DNA of 17,837 nucleotides from DASRSE01 sp035656655 (GCA_035656655.1 DASRSE010000201.1:1-17837), one strand, 5' to 3'. Positions 1 through 8,604 are shown, numbered from the stretch's first letter. Made by a program: numbers and translations. Notes: generated from the sequence alone by a model not told the origin.

Positions 1-333
1 CAAGGCGACCACCTCGAGTGGGCGGTCCAGGTCTGCGATCAGGTCGGTTCGCAGCGGATGAAAATCCTGTTTGATATCTATCACGTGCAGATCATGGAAG
101 GGGATGTGATCAGCCGGATTCGCCAATATAAGGATTACATCGCGCACTATCACACGGCCGGCGTCCCCGGCCGCAATGACCTCGATGCCATGCAAGAATT
201 GAATTATCCGCCGATCATGCAGGCGATCTTGGCGACCGGCTATCGCGGTTTTGTCGGCCAAGAGTTTCTGCCGAAGGGGGCGGATAAATTTGCCGCGCTT
301 CGCCAAGCGGTGCAACTATGCGACGTCGGCTGA
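1..333 (+). CDS. Hydroxypyruvate isomerase-like TIM-barrel protein, 3' end only
   Basis: The reading frame is open from the first base and ends at TGA 331-333, leaving about 110 C-terminal residues; the start lies outside the window. Visible motifs fit the xylose-isomerase-like TIM barrel family (AP endonuclease 2 superfamily): FDIYHVQ (a metal-ligand Asp on a strand end), HYHTAGVPGR (metal-ligand His) and GFVGQEF (catalytic/metal Glu). The same order is found in hydroxypyruvate isomerases (Hyi), which interconvert hydroxypyruvate and tartronate semialdehyde. Planctomycetes carry many paralogues of this fold, so the exact substrate is inferred rather than shown. A methyltransferase gene follows on the same strand after 64 bases. 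Any Tat or Sec signal at the N-terminus cannot be judged here. Confidence 0.85.
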   Translation, partial: QGDHLEWAVQVCDQVGSQRMKILFDIYHVQIMEGDVISRIRQYKDYIAHYHTAGVPGRNDLDAMQELNYPPIMQAILATGYRGFVGQEFLPKGADKFAALRQAVQLCDVG

Positions 334-397
334 ACCGCTCTGGCGGGCGATTCGTGCCGCCGTATTCACACTCCCTTTTCGACCAAGAAGGAATCGA

Positions 398-1174
398 ATG
401 ATGTTTTTCCTCCGCAGCGGTCCGCAAGTCTTTCGATGGCTCGCCTGCTCCGTGGTCGCTTCGCTCTTGGTCGGGGCGCGCTCGAGTCCCGCGCAAAAAG
501 GCCCGGAATCGCCGCCGCAGCAAGAACAGCAAAAGCTGCCGGAGCCGTTAACCGAGTACAAAGGCCGGACGATCGCCCAAACGATGCACTATCAGGGCGC
601 GCCGTGGCTCACCCGCGAATCGCGCGAGCGCGAAGAAGAGTGCGCCACGCTGCTCAAGGCGCTGAACATCAAGCCGGGCATGACCGTCTGCGACATGGGC
701 TGCGGCAACGGCTTTTACTCGCTCAAGCTGGCCGACCTGGTCGGCTCCAAGGGCAAAGTTCTGGCGGTCGACATCCAGCAAGAAATGCTCCACCTCCTTC
801 AAGAACGAGCCAAAGCCGCCAAGATCACCAACATCGAACCGATCCTCGGAACGGTCGTCGATCCCAAGCTGCCGGATAATAAGGTCGATTTGATTCTCTG
901 CGTCGACGTGTATCACGAGTTCTCGAATCCCCAGGAAATGTTGCTGGCCATGCGCAAGAGCCTGTCTCCGCACGGGCGGTTGGTGCTGGTGGAATTTCGT
1001 CTGGAGGACGACAAGGTTCCGATCAAGGTGTTGCACAAGATGAGCAAGGAGCAGATTCTCAAAGAATTGCCGCCGAACGGATTCAAACTGGTCGAGCATT
1101 TCGACAAGCTTCCCTGGCAGCACGTCATGTTCTTCGAGCGCGCCGACCGCGATCAGTCCGCGGAGTCGAAGTGA
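398..1174 (+). CDS. Class I SAM-dependent methyltransferase with N-terminal signal peptide
   Basis: 258 residues from the ATG at 398, which has AAGAAGGA five bases upstream; the ATG at 401 is an alternative, and the frame extends upstream but without methyltransferase sequence. Residues 1-32 look like a Sec signal: R6, R13, a hydrophobic run around 14-26, and a possible cleavage after SPA (residue 32). A Pro/Gln-rich linker follows (about 35-50). The Rossmann methyltransferase domain starts near residue 75: motif I is VCDMGCGNGFYSLKLA (97-112), the acidic ribose-binding residue is in VLAVDIQ (D125), and VDLILCVDVYHEF (163-175) is motif IV-like. The overall pattern resembles the UbiE/Methyltransf_11 group. 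The substrate is unknown. An exported SAM enzyme is odd because SAM is cytoplasmic; the N-terminus may instead be an uncleaved anchor. It follows the isomerase-like gene and converges on ribD. Confidence 0.85.
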   Translation: MMFFLRSGPQVFRWLACSVVASLLVGARSSPAQKGPESPPQQEQQKLPEPLTEYKGRTIAQTMHYQGAPWLTRESREREEECATLLKALNIKPGMTVCDMGCGNGFYSLKLADLVGSKGKVLAVDIQQEMLHLLQERAKAAKITNIEPILGTVVDPKLPDNKVDLILCVDVYHEFSNPQEMLLAMRKSLSPHGRLVLVEFRLEDDKVPIKVLHKMSKEQILKELPPNGFKLVEHFDKLPWQHVMFFERADRDQSAESK

Positions 1175-1208
1175 GCCGGACGACGAGCGTGTGGGTAGGG
1201 CGAAGCGG

Positions 1209-2360
1209 CTAGCCGCCACGGTGCATGCGGCCCGAAATGTAAACGTCGTCGCCCAGCGTCCGGACATGCGGTTCCTCCAGCCGGAGGGCGTCGTTCATGC
1301 GCTCGACGCCAGCGCCGGTGCAAGGCGACGCCGCGCTGCTCCCGCCGATCAATTTGGGCGCGATGAAGGCATGGACTTCATCGATTTGGCCCGCGTCGAG
1401 GAGGCTGCCTAGCAGGCGGCCGCCGGCTTCGATCAGGACGTTGGTCATTTTTCGGCGGCCGAGTTCTTGGAGCAGGGCGTGCAATCGCTGCTGCGAGTCG
1501 GCCGCCATGCAGCGCCAGACTTCGCAGCCGGCGTCGGTCAGGTCGCGCTCGTTTTTCTCCGGCGCGTCGGGTCCCACCGCCACCAGCACGGGCGTTTCGC
1601 GGGCGGTGCGGACGAGTTGGCTATCGAGCAACAACACCGCGCGCGAGTCGAGGACCACACGCGCCGCGCGGCGCGGTCCGGCCGGCCGCGCGGTGAGCAG
1701 CGGATCGTCGGCCGCGGCGGTGCCGCTGCCGATGAGGATGGCGTCAACCCGGCCGCGCAATTGGTGCGTCACGCGCAAGGCGGCCTCCCCGGAAATCCAG
1801 CGGCTATCGCCGGTGCGGGTGGCCAGCTTGCCGTCGAGGGTCATTGCCCATTTGGCGATGATCCAAGGCAGGCCGCGTTCGACCAGTTTGAGATAGGGCG
1901 CGTTCAAGTGGCGCGCGTCTTCGGCGAGCAAGCCGACTTCCGTTTCGATGCCGCTGGCCTCGAGCGCGCGGAGCCCGCCGCCGGAGACGGCCGGAAAAGG
2001 GTCGGCCAGCGCGGCGACGACGCGTTTGATTCCGGCGGCTTGAATCGCCTCGGTGCAAGGGGGTGTTTTGCCGTAGTGGCAGCACGGCTCGAGCGTGCAG
2101 TACAACGTCGCGCCGCGGGCCCGCGCTCCGGCGACTTTCAAGGCTTCGATTTCCGCATGCGGAGCGCCGAAGCGGGTGTGAAAGCCTTCGCCGACGACGC
2201 CGCCATCGGTCTGCACAATGACACAGCCGACCAGCGGATTTGGTTCGACGAGACCCTGTCCGCGGGCGGCGAGTTCGATGGCGCGGCGCATGTGCCAAGC
2301 ATCGAATTCGGAGTGCGTTCCGCGCGGCGCCGGAACTGCGATTGCGAAGTCCTCGCTCAT
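1209..2360 (-). CDS. ribD: Bifunctional riboflavin biosynthesis protein RibD (deaminase/reductase)
   Basis: 383 residues from ATG 2360. RibD performs two steps of riboflavin synthesis: deamination of the pyrimidine intermediate formed from GTP, then NADPH-dependent reduction of its ribosyl side chain. The N-terminal cytidine-deaminase-like domain (about 20-145) has the zinc site: H68-A-E70, then EPCCHYGKTPPC (91-102), supplying C93 and C102; E70 is the proton shuttle. The reductase domain (about 165-380) starts with PWIIAKWAMTLDGKLAT and has GDSRWISG, the DAILIGSGTAAADDPLLTAR region, VLIEAGG and the C-terminal FIAPKLIGG. Length matches the fused bacterial enzyme (about 360-380). The frame is open far upstream, but that part lies over the SEC-C gene and has no RibD homology. 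It sits 56 bases after the SEC-C gene on the same strand, suggesting one transcript. No strong Shine-Dalgarno is visible. Confidence 0.96.
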   Translation of the reverse strand: MSEDFAIAVPAPRGTHSEFDAWHMRRAIELAARGQGLVEPNPLVGCVIVQTDGGVVGEGFHTRFGAPHAEIEALKVAGARARGATLYCTLEPCCHYGKTPPCTEAIQAAGIKRVVAALADPFPAVSGGGLRALEASGIETEVGLLAEDARHLNAPYLKLVERGLPWIIAKWAMTLDGKLATRTGDSRWISGEAALRVTHQLRGRVDAILIGSGTAAADDPLLTARPAGPRRAARVVLDSRAVLLLDSQLVRTARETPVLVAVGPDAPEKNERDLTDAGCEVWRCMAADSQQRLHALLQELGRRKMTNVLIEAGGRLLGSLLDAGQIDEVHAFIAPKLIGGSSAASPCTGAGVERMNDALRLEEPHVRTLGDDVYISGRMHRGG

Positions 2361-2416
2361 GCAGGTGCTCGAAAAAACCGAGAAGAAAAAGAGTTCGACG
2401 CGATTGCGGCCGGCGC

Positions 2417-4534
2417 TTATTCCATGCCAGGCATCCACAGTTTTTGCTTTTCGCCTTGCGGCTGCGTCCCGCCCGGCGTCCAGATTTCGCTGCTGGGGGG
2501 AGCGGCGGCCGGCGCCGCCGCCGGAACCCGCAATTGGCCGTCCGCGCCGACCAGGCCCGCCTCGTACATCAACTGGTACAAGGCCTGAGCGACGCCGGGC
2601 TCTTGCCGATGTTCGCGCGCCACGTGGTCGATCAGCCGGCTGACCTCGGGAAAATTGCCCTGCTCCAGATGAAAAGCAAGCTCCTGGAGATCCCACGCTG
2701 CGGAAGAGAAACCGCGTTGCTCGGTTTCCTTTCGCCCCGCGTCGATGTACGCGATCGCCTGCCGCGGATCGCGTTCCATTCGAGCTAGCTCGCGATACGC
2801 ATCGTGGCGCAAGAGGGGATCGAACCCGTCGCGGCCGATGATTGCTTTGGCCAGCTTGTAAGCCGCGGCCGATTCGCCCGCCATGTGCACCCGATTGAAC
2901 GCGATTGCGAGCTGAGCGTTGTCCAGCGAGCCCGGGTTCAAACGGTGCAGACGAGCGAGCGGGATTTGGCCGACATCGCCGTTTTGGCAGTCGAACGGCT
3001 CGGACCGAGGCAGGCCCAGCACGGCGCGCATCTCGCTGTAAACGTTCGGCTGTTCGAGCTCGATCGACGACAGCTCCAAATTCAAAATCGCGGCCAACAG
3101 GGGGATCGTGTTGGCAGGATCGGCGGCGGCGGCCGCCGGCGTTTGACCGCCAAACAACCGCATGGGCGTCGCCGGCCAGACCTTCAGCAACGTCTCGCGG
3201 TGGATTTCCAAAATCAACTTGGCTTGCGCCTCGCGGGACAAGCCGTCCGGAATGCCGAATCGCAAGCTCAACGCATGCTGCATCGCGGAAACGTGCTCGA
3301 TCACTTCTTCTTGGGCCATGGCGCCGAGCGTCCCGGCGGCGACGTTCAACAGCGTCTCTTTCGCGGCCTCTAGGCGCGCATCGCGTTCGACCTCGAATAC
3401 GAGCCGCGCCGCGCGGTCGGTCTCTTTGCCAAAGAGATAGATCCGGCCGAGGTTGCGCGGGAGCTGTTCGAGCGTCAATTCGGCGCCGCGGCTCGGCTGA
3501 GGCCGATCGAGCAAGGAATAGATCGCGCGCGGCGGAGGAGTTCCTTCGGCAGCCATCGCGGCAGAATCGAACGGGACTCGGCTGAGACGTTTGTCGGCCA
3601 GCAGCCGAGCCTCCAGCGCGTCGAAGTCGGTCACCGGATATTCGAGGTGCAACACCTCGATCGGATCGCCCACCGGATCGGGTTCCAGTAGTTGCGCGGT
3701 CGCTTCCGCTTCGACCGCGTCGTCCCGAGAGATTTCGGTCTCGGCGAATTTCGCATAGCGGCGCCACGCCGCGGCGGCTCCCGCGTTGTCCCCCAGCCAC
3801 GAGCGGACCAAGGCCAGATTGCGCCAGAGGGGCGCGCTGTTTTCCGCCTCCGGCAAGAGCGCGGCGAACTGCTGCTCCGCGCGGCGCCAGTTGGCGTGAC
3901 GGCCGTGCTCGCATGCCTCGTCGAATTTCGCGCGCCACGAGACTCCCTCCGGCGCGCTTGCCAACTCCCGCGTTTCTTTGAAGAGGAGCGGGCACGCGGA
4001 CGTTTGATTCAGCCGCATGATCACCGACAAGGCGCGGCGGTCGGTTTCGCCCCCGAGCCTTGCTTGCAGCGTAAAATGCGCAAGGGCGGCGGGCAAGCGC
4101 TCTTTGACAAGGAGCATCTGTCCGACGACTCCCAGCGCCTCATACACCCGCGGCATGATATCCGCGCCGCCCGATTCAAGCGCCGCTTGCAGCTGATCGA
4201 CCGCCTGCTGTTGCTCGCCCGCCATCGCCAACATCATGGCATCGTTGGCCAGCGCGACAGGGTTGGTCGGATGATAGAGCAGAAACTCGGCGATCGTCTC
4301 GCGGGCGCGATCGTACTGCTGCTGCGCCATTTGCAATTCGATCTTGGTCGCCAGCAAGCAAGCCCGATGCGAGTGGCTTTGCTCGAGCCGTTCGACTTGT
4401 TCGAGGGCGCCTGCATATTGCTCGCCGGTGAGCATCCGGTCGATTTTTTCCAGGTCGTTTGGCAAGTCCGTGCAGCAAAACTTGATTTTCTTGCCGGTCC
4501 CGCCAGGACAAGGAGAATAAGGATCAATGGCCAT
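2417..4534 (-). CDS. SEC-C motif / TPR-like repeat protein
   Basis: 705 residues from ATG 4534. The N-terminus MAIDPYSPCPGGTGKKIKFC places a SEC-C-like zinc motif at residues 9-21. It aligns with the canonical CPCGSGKKYKKCC pattern, but the second cysteine is Gly (G11), leaving C9, C20 and C21. The rest is almost all alpha-helical with TPR-like helix pairs, for example around 35-150 (AGALEQVERLEQ, YDRARETIAEFLLYHP, GEQQQAVDQLQAAL) and again in the C-terminal third. An Ala/Pro-rich tail ends in two similar short motifs, IWTPGG and LWMPG. SEC-C modules often mark zinc-dependent protein contacts (as in SecA); TPRs are scaffolds. No catalytic site was recognised, so function is unknown. The start was chosen because the SEC-C motif normally sits at the extreme N-terminus; the upstream extension (to 4744) has no homology. 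Probably co-transcribed with ribD downstream. Confidence 0.85.
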   Translation of the reverse strand: MAIDPYSPCPGGTGKKIKFCCTDLPNDLEKIDRMLTGEQYAGALEQVERLEQSHSHRACLLATKIELQMAQQQYDRARETIAEFLLYHPTNPVALANDAMMLAMAGEQQQAVDQLQAALESGGADIMPRVYEALGVVGQMLLVKERLPAALAHFTLQARLGGETDRRALSVIMRLNQTSACPLLFKETRELASAPEGVSWRAKFDEACEHGRHANWRRAEQQFAALLPEAENSAPLWRNLALVRSWLGDNAGAAAAWRRYAKFAETEISRDDAVEAEATAQLLEPDPVGDPIEVLHLEYPVTDFDALEARLLADKRLSRVPFDSAAMAAEGTPPPRAIYSLLDRPQPSRGAELTLEQLPRNLGRIYLFGKETDRAARLVFEVERDARLEAAKETLLNVAAGTLGAMAQEEVIEHVSAMQHALSLRFGIPDGLSREAQAKLILEIHRETLLKVWPATPMRLFGGQTPAAAAADPANTIPLLAAILNLELSSIELEQPNVYSEMRAVLGLPRSEPFDCQNGDVGQIPLARLHRLNPGSLDNAQLAIAFNRVHMAGESAAAYKLAKAIIGRDGFDPLLRHDAYRELARMERDPRQAIAYIDAGRKETEQRGFSSAAWDLQELAFHLEQGNFPEVSRLIDHVAREHRQEPGVAQALYQLMYEAGLVGADGQLRVPAAAPAAAPPSSEIWTPGGTQPQGEKQKLWMPGME

Positions 4535-4835
4535 GCGTGAACTACTGAAAAGGACGGCGAGGAAATCGAAAGCCGGAGCGACTGATCGTAACACACCCTC
4601 GCCGGACCGGGAAGCATGAGCGCCCGATGCGGCGGCGGTGAGAACGGCGTGAAGCATCCGCGCACTGGCATTTGTAATCAAGAATGGCCAGCGTTTGCTG
4701 GCAGGCTCGCGGCGGATTGACGAGCCCGCGCGACGCCCGTACACTCAACGGATTCGTTTCGGCCGTAAAATCGCGGAAATTTCGCGCGGTTCCAGCGGCA
4801 ATTGTTTTTCTCACACCGTCGCCCAGCGCATCATA
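4535..4835. promoter_or_regulatory. Divergent intergenic region between SEC-C gene and transketolase
   Basis: 301 bases lie between two divergent start codons, so promoters for both directions should be here. I could not identify a convincing -35/-10 pair. The only structure seen is a small hairpin at 4687-4702 (GCCAGC, loop GTTT, GCTGGC). No Shine-Dalgarno is evident before the transketolase ATG. Small frames crossing the region show no protein-like composition. Confidence 0.4.
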
Positions 4836-6890
4836 ATGCCCGCCAACTCTGCACTCGAACAACTCGCTATCAACACGATCCGAACCTTGGCGATGGATGG
4901 CGTGCAGGCCGCCAACAGCGGACACCCGGGCACCCCGATGGCGCTCGCGCCGGTCGCCTACAGCCTCTGGCAGCAGCATCTCCGCTTCGATCCCGAAAAT
5001 CCAAAATGGCCGAACCGCGATCGGTTCGTCCTCTCGTGCGGCCATGCCTCGATGCTCCTCTATTCGGTCCTCCATCTGGCGGGGGTCAAGCAACTCGATC
5101 ACGAAGGGCGGCCGACCGGCGAACTCGCGATTCCCCTCGAGCACCTCAAGAAATTTCGCCAGCTTGGGTTTCGCACCCCCGGCCATCCGGAGTCGTTTGA
5201 AACCAGCGGGATTGAAACCACCACCGGACCGCTCGGGCAAGGGGCGGGCAATAGCGTCGGGATGGCGATCGCCAGCAAATGGCTCGGCGCGCATTTCAAT
5301 CGGCCCGGTTTCGAGATCTTCGACTACAACACCTACGCCTTGTGCAGCGACGGCGACATGATGGAAGGGGTCTCGAATGAGGCCGCCTCGATCGCCGGGC
5401 ACCTCAAGCTCGACAATCTGTGCTGGATTTATGACGACAACGGGATCACGATCGAAGGGCACACGAATCTCGCCTTCAACGAGGATGTCGGAGCGCGGTT
5501 TGCCGCGCTCGGTTGGAACGTGATTCACGTGGCCGACGCCAATGATCTCGTCGCGCTGAACAAGGCTTTCGACAATTTCCTCGCGACCAAGAATCAGCCA
5601 ACGCTAATCGTGGTCAAGAGCCACATTGGTTGGGGTTCGCCTCACAAACAAGATTCGCAAAAGGCGCACGGCGAGCCGCTGGGCGCCGACGAAGTCAAGC
5701 TCACCAAGAAAGCCTACGGCTGGCCCGAAGACGCGCAATTCCTCGTCCCGGACGGCGTCCGCGCGCTGTTTCACGACGGCGTCGGAGCCCGCGGCGCGAA
5801 GCTGCAAGCCGCTTGGAAAGCCAACATGGTCGCCTATGCCAAAGAATTTCCGCAGTTGGCCGAGGAATGGACCTTGATGCAGCATCGCAAATTGCCGGCC
5901 GATTGGGACGCCGCGCTGGCGAGTTTTCCGGCCGATGCCAAAGGGCTGGCCACGCGCGTTTCCTCGGGCAAGGTGCTGAATGCGATCGCGAAAAAGGTTC
6001 CTTGGCTCATCGGCGGCTCGGCCGACTTGGCCCCGTCGACGATGACGCTGGTGGAAAACGGCGGCGATTTCGAGCCTGGCAATTATCAAGCGCGGAATTT
6101 TCATTGGGGAATTCGCGAGCACGGGATGGGAGCCACCCTCAATGGAATGGCCCTCTCCGGCGTTCGCCCCTATGGCGCAACGTTCTTCGTCTTCACCGAC
6201 TATTGCCGCCCCTCGCTCCGGCTCAGCGCCCTGATGGGCATTCCGGTGATCTGGATCTTCACGCACGATTCGATCGGTTTGGGCGAAGATGGTCCGACCC
6301 ATCAGCCGATCGAACACTTGTCGGCCGTCCGCGCAATTCCCAATCTGATCACGGTTCGCCCCAGCGACGCGAACGAAGTGCTCGAAGCGTGGAAGGCAAT
6401 CTTGCCGATTGACAATCATCCGGTGGCCTTCGTCCTCTCGCGCCAAAATCTGCCGACCATCGATCGCACGAAATATGCCTCGGCGGCCGGGGTCGCCAAA
6501 GGCGCTTATATCCTTTCGGAGGCGACCGGTGGCAAACCGCAAGTTTTGCTGATGGGAACGGGAAGCGAAATCACGCAATGCCTCGCGGCCCAAGACCAAT
6601 TGCAAGCCGAGGGCATCGCCGCGCGCGTGGTCAGCATGCCGTCGTTCGAGCTGTTTGAACAGCAAGCGGCGGAATATAAAAACAGCGTCCTGCCGGCGGA
6701 GATCACCGCGCGGGTCGCCTGCGAAGCGGCCAGCCAGCAATCTTGGGATCGCTATCTCGGGTTCAAGGGAAAGTTCGTCGGGATGCGCGGCTACGGCGCC
6801 TCGGCGCCGGCCGCGGCGCTCTATAAAAACTTTGGCATCACCGCCGAAAACGTCGCCCGCGCGGCGAAAGAAGCGCTCGCCGGCAAGTAA
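4836..6890 (+). CDS. tkt: Transketolase
   Basis: 684 residues from ATG 4836 (E. coli TktA is 663). The enzyme moves two-carbon ketol units between sugar phosphates in the non-oxidative pentose phosphate pathway, using thiamine diphosphate (TPP) and a divalent metal. Visible features: SGHPG (28-32, H30), SCGH (H70), the TPP/metal motif SDGDMMEG (171-178) ending at DDNGITIEGHTNL (N202), the catalytic glutamate in GIREHGMGA (E428), the pyrimidine-domain TFFVFTDYCRPSLRLSA, and the transketolase signature HDSIGLGEDGPTHQPIEHL (478-496). The C-terminal domain contains LLMGTGSEI and ARVVSMPSFELFEQQ. The order is PP, Pyr, C-terminal domain, all complete. The start at MPANSALEQLAINTIRTLAMD matches the family N-terminus. 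It stands alone on this strand and converges with the sigma-54 activator, stop codons 34 bases apart. Confidence 0.97.
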   Translation: MPANSALEQLAINTIRTLAMDGVQAANSGHPGTPMALAPVAYSLWQQHLRFDPENPKWPNRDRFVLSCGHASMLLYSVLHLAGVKQLDHEGRPTGELAIPLEHLKKFRQLGFRTPGHPESFETSGIETTTGPLGQGAGNSVGMAIASKWLGAHFNRPGFEIFDYNTYALCSDGDMMEGVSNEAASIAGHLKLDNLCWIYDDNGITIEGHTNLAFNEDVGARFAALGWNVIHVADANDLVALNKAFDNFLATKNQPTLIVVKSHIGWGSPHKQDSQKAHGEPLGADEVKLTKKAYGWPEDAQFLVPDGVRALFHDGVGARGAKLQAAWKANMVAYAKEFPQLAEEWTLMQHRKLPADWDAALASFPADAKGLATRVSSGKVLNAIAKKVPWLIGGSADLAPSTMTLVENGGDFEPGNYQARNFHWGIREHGMGATLNGMALSGVRPYGATFFVFTDYCRPSLRLSALMGIPVIWIFTHDSIGLGEDGPTHQPIEHLSAVRAIPNLITVRPSDANEVLEAWKAILPIDNHPVAFVLSRQNLPTIDRTKYASAAGVAKGAYILSEATGGKPQVLLMGTGSEITQCLAAQDQLQAEGIAARVVSMPSFELFEQQAAEYKNSVLPAEITARVACEAASQQSWDRYLGFKGKFVGMRGYGASAPAAALYKNFGITAENVARAAKEALAGK

Positions 6891-6924
6891 CTTGTGCCGG
6901 TCTCGCCGGCGCAATCGCGGGCGA

Positions 6925-8526
6925 TCAGCGCGGAGCGCGAAAGTCGCGCCAGACGATCTTCAGCTTGCGCATCCGTGCCCGCAGCGTATGCGGGTTGATC
7001 TGCAACAGCGCGGCCGCCCCATGCACGCCTTCAATCCGGCCGCGCGTCGCCGCCAGCGCCTGTTCAATGTGCTGGCGCATCGCGCTGTCGATGCTAAGCG
7101 GCGCAGCGGGAGCCGAAACAGGCGGCTCACCGCGGGCGGTTGTTTCACTGAGCGCCGTTGGTTCACGGTAGGCCACTGGCGCCCTCGCCGCGAATGGCGC
7201 CGAGGCGCCGATTCCAAGCGCCTGCGCAATCTCCAGCGATTTGCCTTCGCCGAGAATCGCCGCGCGGTCAATCACGGCCCCTAGTTCGCGGATGTTGCCC
7301 GGCCAATGATAACGCAGCAACAATTGCAATTCGGCCGCCGATGGCTCGGCTAGCGCCAATCCGAATCGGGTCGCGGCGCGCTCCGCGAAATGGCGCACCA
7401 AGGCCGAAATATCTTCGGGCCGATCGCGCAGGGGGGGCAGCAGGATTGGAAAGACCGCCACGCGATACCAGAGGTCTTCGCGAAAGGTTGCTTCCTTCAC
7501 CATCGTCGCTAAATCGCGATGGGTCGCGGCCACCATTCGCACGTCAACGCGAATTGGCTCTTCGCCCCCCACTCGCTCGAGTTCACCGTCTTGGAGCACC
7601 CGCAGCAAGCGAACTTGAGCCGCCAACGGCAATTCGCCGATCTCATCGAGAAACAGCGTTCCGCCATCCGCGCGCTCGAACCAACCTTTGCGCGTGTCGG
7701 TCGCGCCGGTGAAACTACCACGCTCGTGGCCAAACAATTGAGAGTCAATCAACTCGTCGGGAATCGCCCCACAATTGACTCGGATAAACGGCGCCGCCGC
7801 GCGGCGCGAGCGCGTGTGGATCGCGCGGGCCACGACCTCCTTGCCTGTCCCGGTTTCGCCTAAGATCAGGACCGGCACATCGGAGCGAGCGACTTGCTCA
7901 ATCCGTTCCATGACGGGCCGCAATCCCGAATCCGAACCCACAATCGTTTCGCTAATTTCGCGCCGTCCAAGCCGAGTCAACAGCGAGCGCCGATCGGCTT
8001 CGGCCGCTTCACGCAGCGCCGTCAACTCGTGGAGCCGGCGCGCGTTTTCCAGAGCCACCGAAAAGGGCTCCAAAAGCATTTCGGCCAGCGCGCGATCCTC
8101 CGAGGTAAATCGCTTGTGTCCTGCTGCCACGAGAATCAGCGCGCCGGCGGGACCGTCGCTGTTGCCGAGAGGACCTGCCAACACATCGCCTTCGATCGCC
8201 TCGGGCAAAAGGAGCGCTAGAACTCCCGACGGTGGGCGTCCTGAAGATGCCGCCAGCCGCGTCTCGCCGGCCCAGGCGATAATCCGCTTGAGCTTGTTCG
8301 CCGGCAGCGCCATGCGAACCGGCCGCGGAGTGCGACTGGCTTGCATCCGGCCGAAGGCAACCGGCTCGAGGGCCGAGCCCGGCACGTCGAACCGGCAGAC
8401 CATCAGACAATCCAGAGGCAGAACGCGGCCGACGATCTTCGCCACCGTGGTTGTCGACTCGTTGATTTCGATATGCCGGCACGCTTCGCGCCAAACATCC
8501 AGAAGTAAGTCTTGGGGACGATCCAT
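6925..8526 (-). CDS. Sigma-54-dependent transcriptional activator (GAF, AAA+, Fis HTH)
   Basis: 533 residues. Residues 1-165 fit a GAF-type sensor domain; a helical linker (about 165-195) leads to the AAA+ module (195-430). This has Walker A GETGTGKE (223-230), the sigma-54 contact loop as GSFTGA (270-275, normally GAFTGA), Walker B GGTLFLDE (288-295), FREDLWYRVAVFPILLPPLRDR (349-368) and YHWPGNIREL (406-415). An Ala/Pro-rich linker precedes a Fis-type helix-turn-helix (about 490-525). The domain order matches FhlA/VnfA/NorR-like activators, which remodel RNA polymerase sigma-54 holoenzyme from an upstream site in response to a small molecule or gas bound by GAF. The ligand and targets are unknown. 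No sensor kinase partner is adjacent. It is 127 bases downstream of the CYTH gene on the same strand, and the gap contains an inverted repeat. I found no convincing -24/-12 promoter next to it. Confidence 0.93.
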   Translation of the reverse strand: MDRPQDLLLDVWREACRHIEINESTTTVAKIVGRVLPLDCLMVCRFDVPGSALEPVAFGRMQASRTPRPVRMALPANKLKRIIAWAGETRLAASSGRPPSGVLALLLPEAIEGDVLAGPLGNSDGPAGALILVAAGHKRFTSEDRALAEMLLEPFSVALENARRLHELTALREAAEADRRSLLTRLGRREISETIVGSDSGLRPVMERIEQVARSDVPVLILGETGTGKEVVARAIHTRSRRAAAPFIRVNCGAIPDELIDSQLFGHERGSFTGATDTRKGWFERADGGTLFLDEIGELPLAAQVRLLRVLQDGELERVGGEEPIRVDVRMVAATHRDLATMVKEATFREDLWYRVAVFPILLPPLRDRPEDISALVRHFAERAATRFGLALAEPSAAELQLLLRYHWPGNIRELGAVIDRAAILGEGKSLEIAQALGIGASAPFAARAPVAYREPTALSETTARGEPPVSAPAAPLSIDSAMRQHIEQALAATRGRIEGVHGAAALLQINPHTLRARMRKLKIVWRDFRAPR

Positions 8527-8581
8527 GCGTTGCCGGGAAAAGAGCTGAATAATGCGTGAACTGGATTCCCTGGCAATTATG

Positions 8582-8604
8582 CTGGAAATCCGTCGAATTT
8601 CCAG
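8582..8604. repeat. Inverted repeat upstream of the sigma-54 activator
   Basis: Perfect 8-base arms CTGGAAAT (8582-8589) and ATTTCCAG (8597-8604) with a 7-base spacer, between the CYTH stop and the activator start. It could be an operator for autoregulation or a weak transcript hairpin. No T-run follows on the minus strand, so it is not a standard terminator. Confidence 0.4.

Noticed and set aside
1205..1216. 12-bp palindrome GCGGCTAGCCGC at the ribD stop
   Set aside because: Short, overlaps the stop codon, no T-run; likely chance in GC-rich sequence.
1467..2588. 373-codon plus-strand frame opposite ribD
   Set aside because: Shadow of ribD codons; no recognisable domains.
2361..3995. Upstream part of the ribD frame over the SEC-C gene
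   Set aside because: The frame is open but Arg-rich and non-homologous; RibD homology begins at the ATG at 2360.
5604..6914. Long minus-strand open frame (436 codons) opposite transketolase
   Set aside because: Arg/Gly-rich translation without motifs; it is a shadow of the GC-biased transketolase codons.
8565..8590. Possible sigma-54 promoter TGGCAATTATGC
   Set aside because: The GG to GC spacing is 7 bases rather than the required 10.
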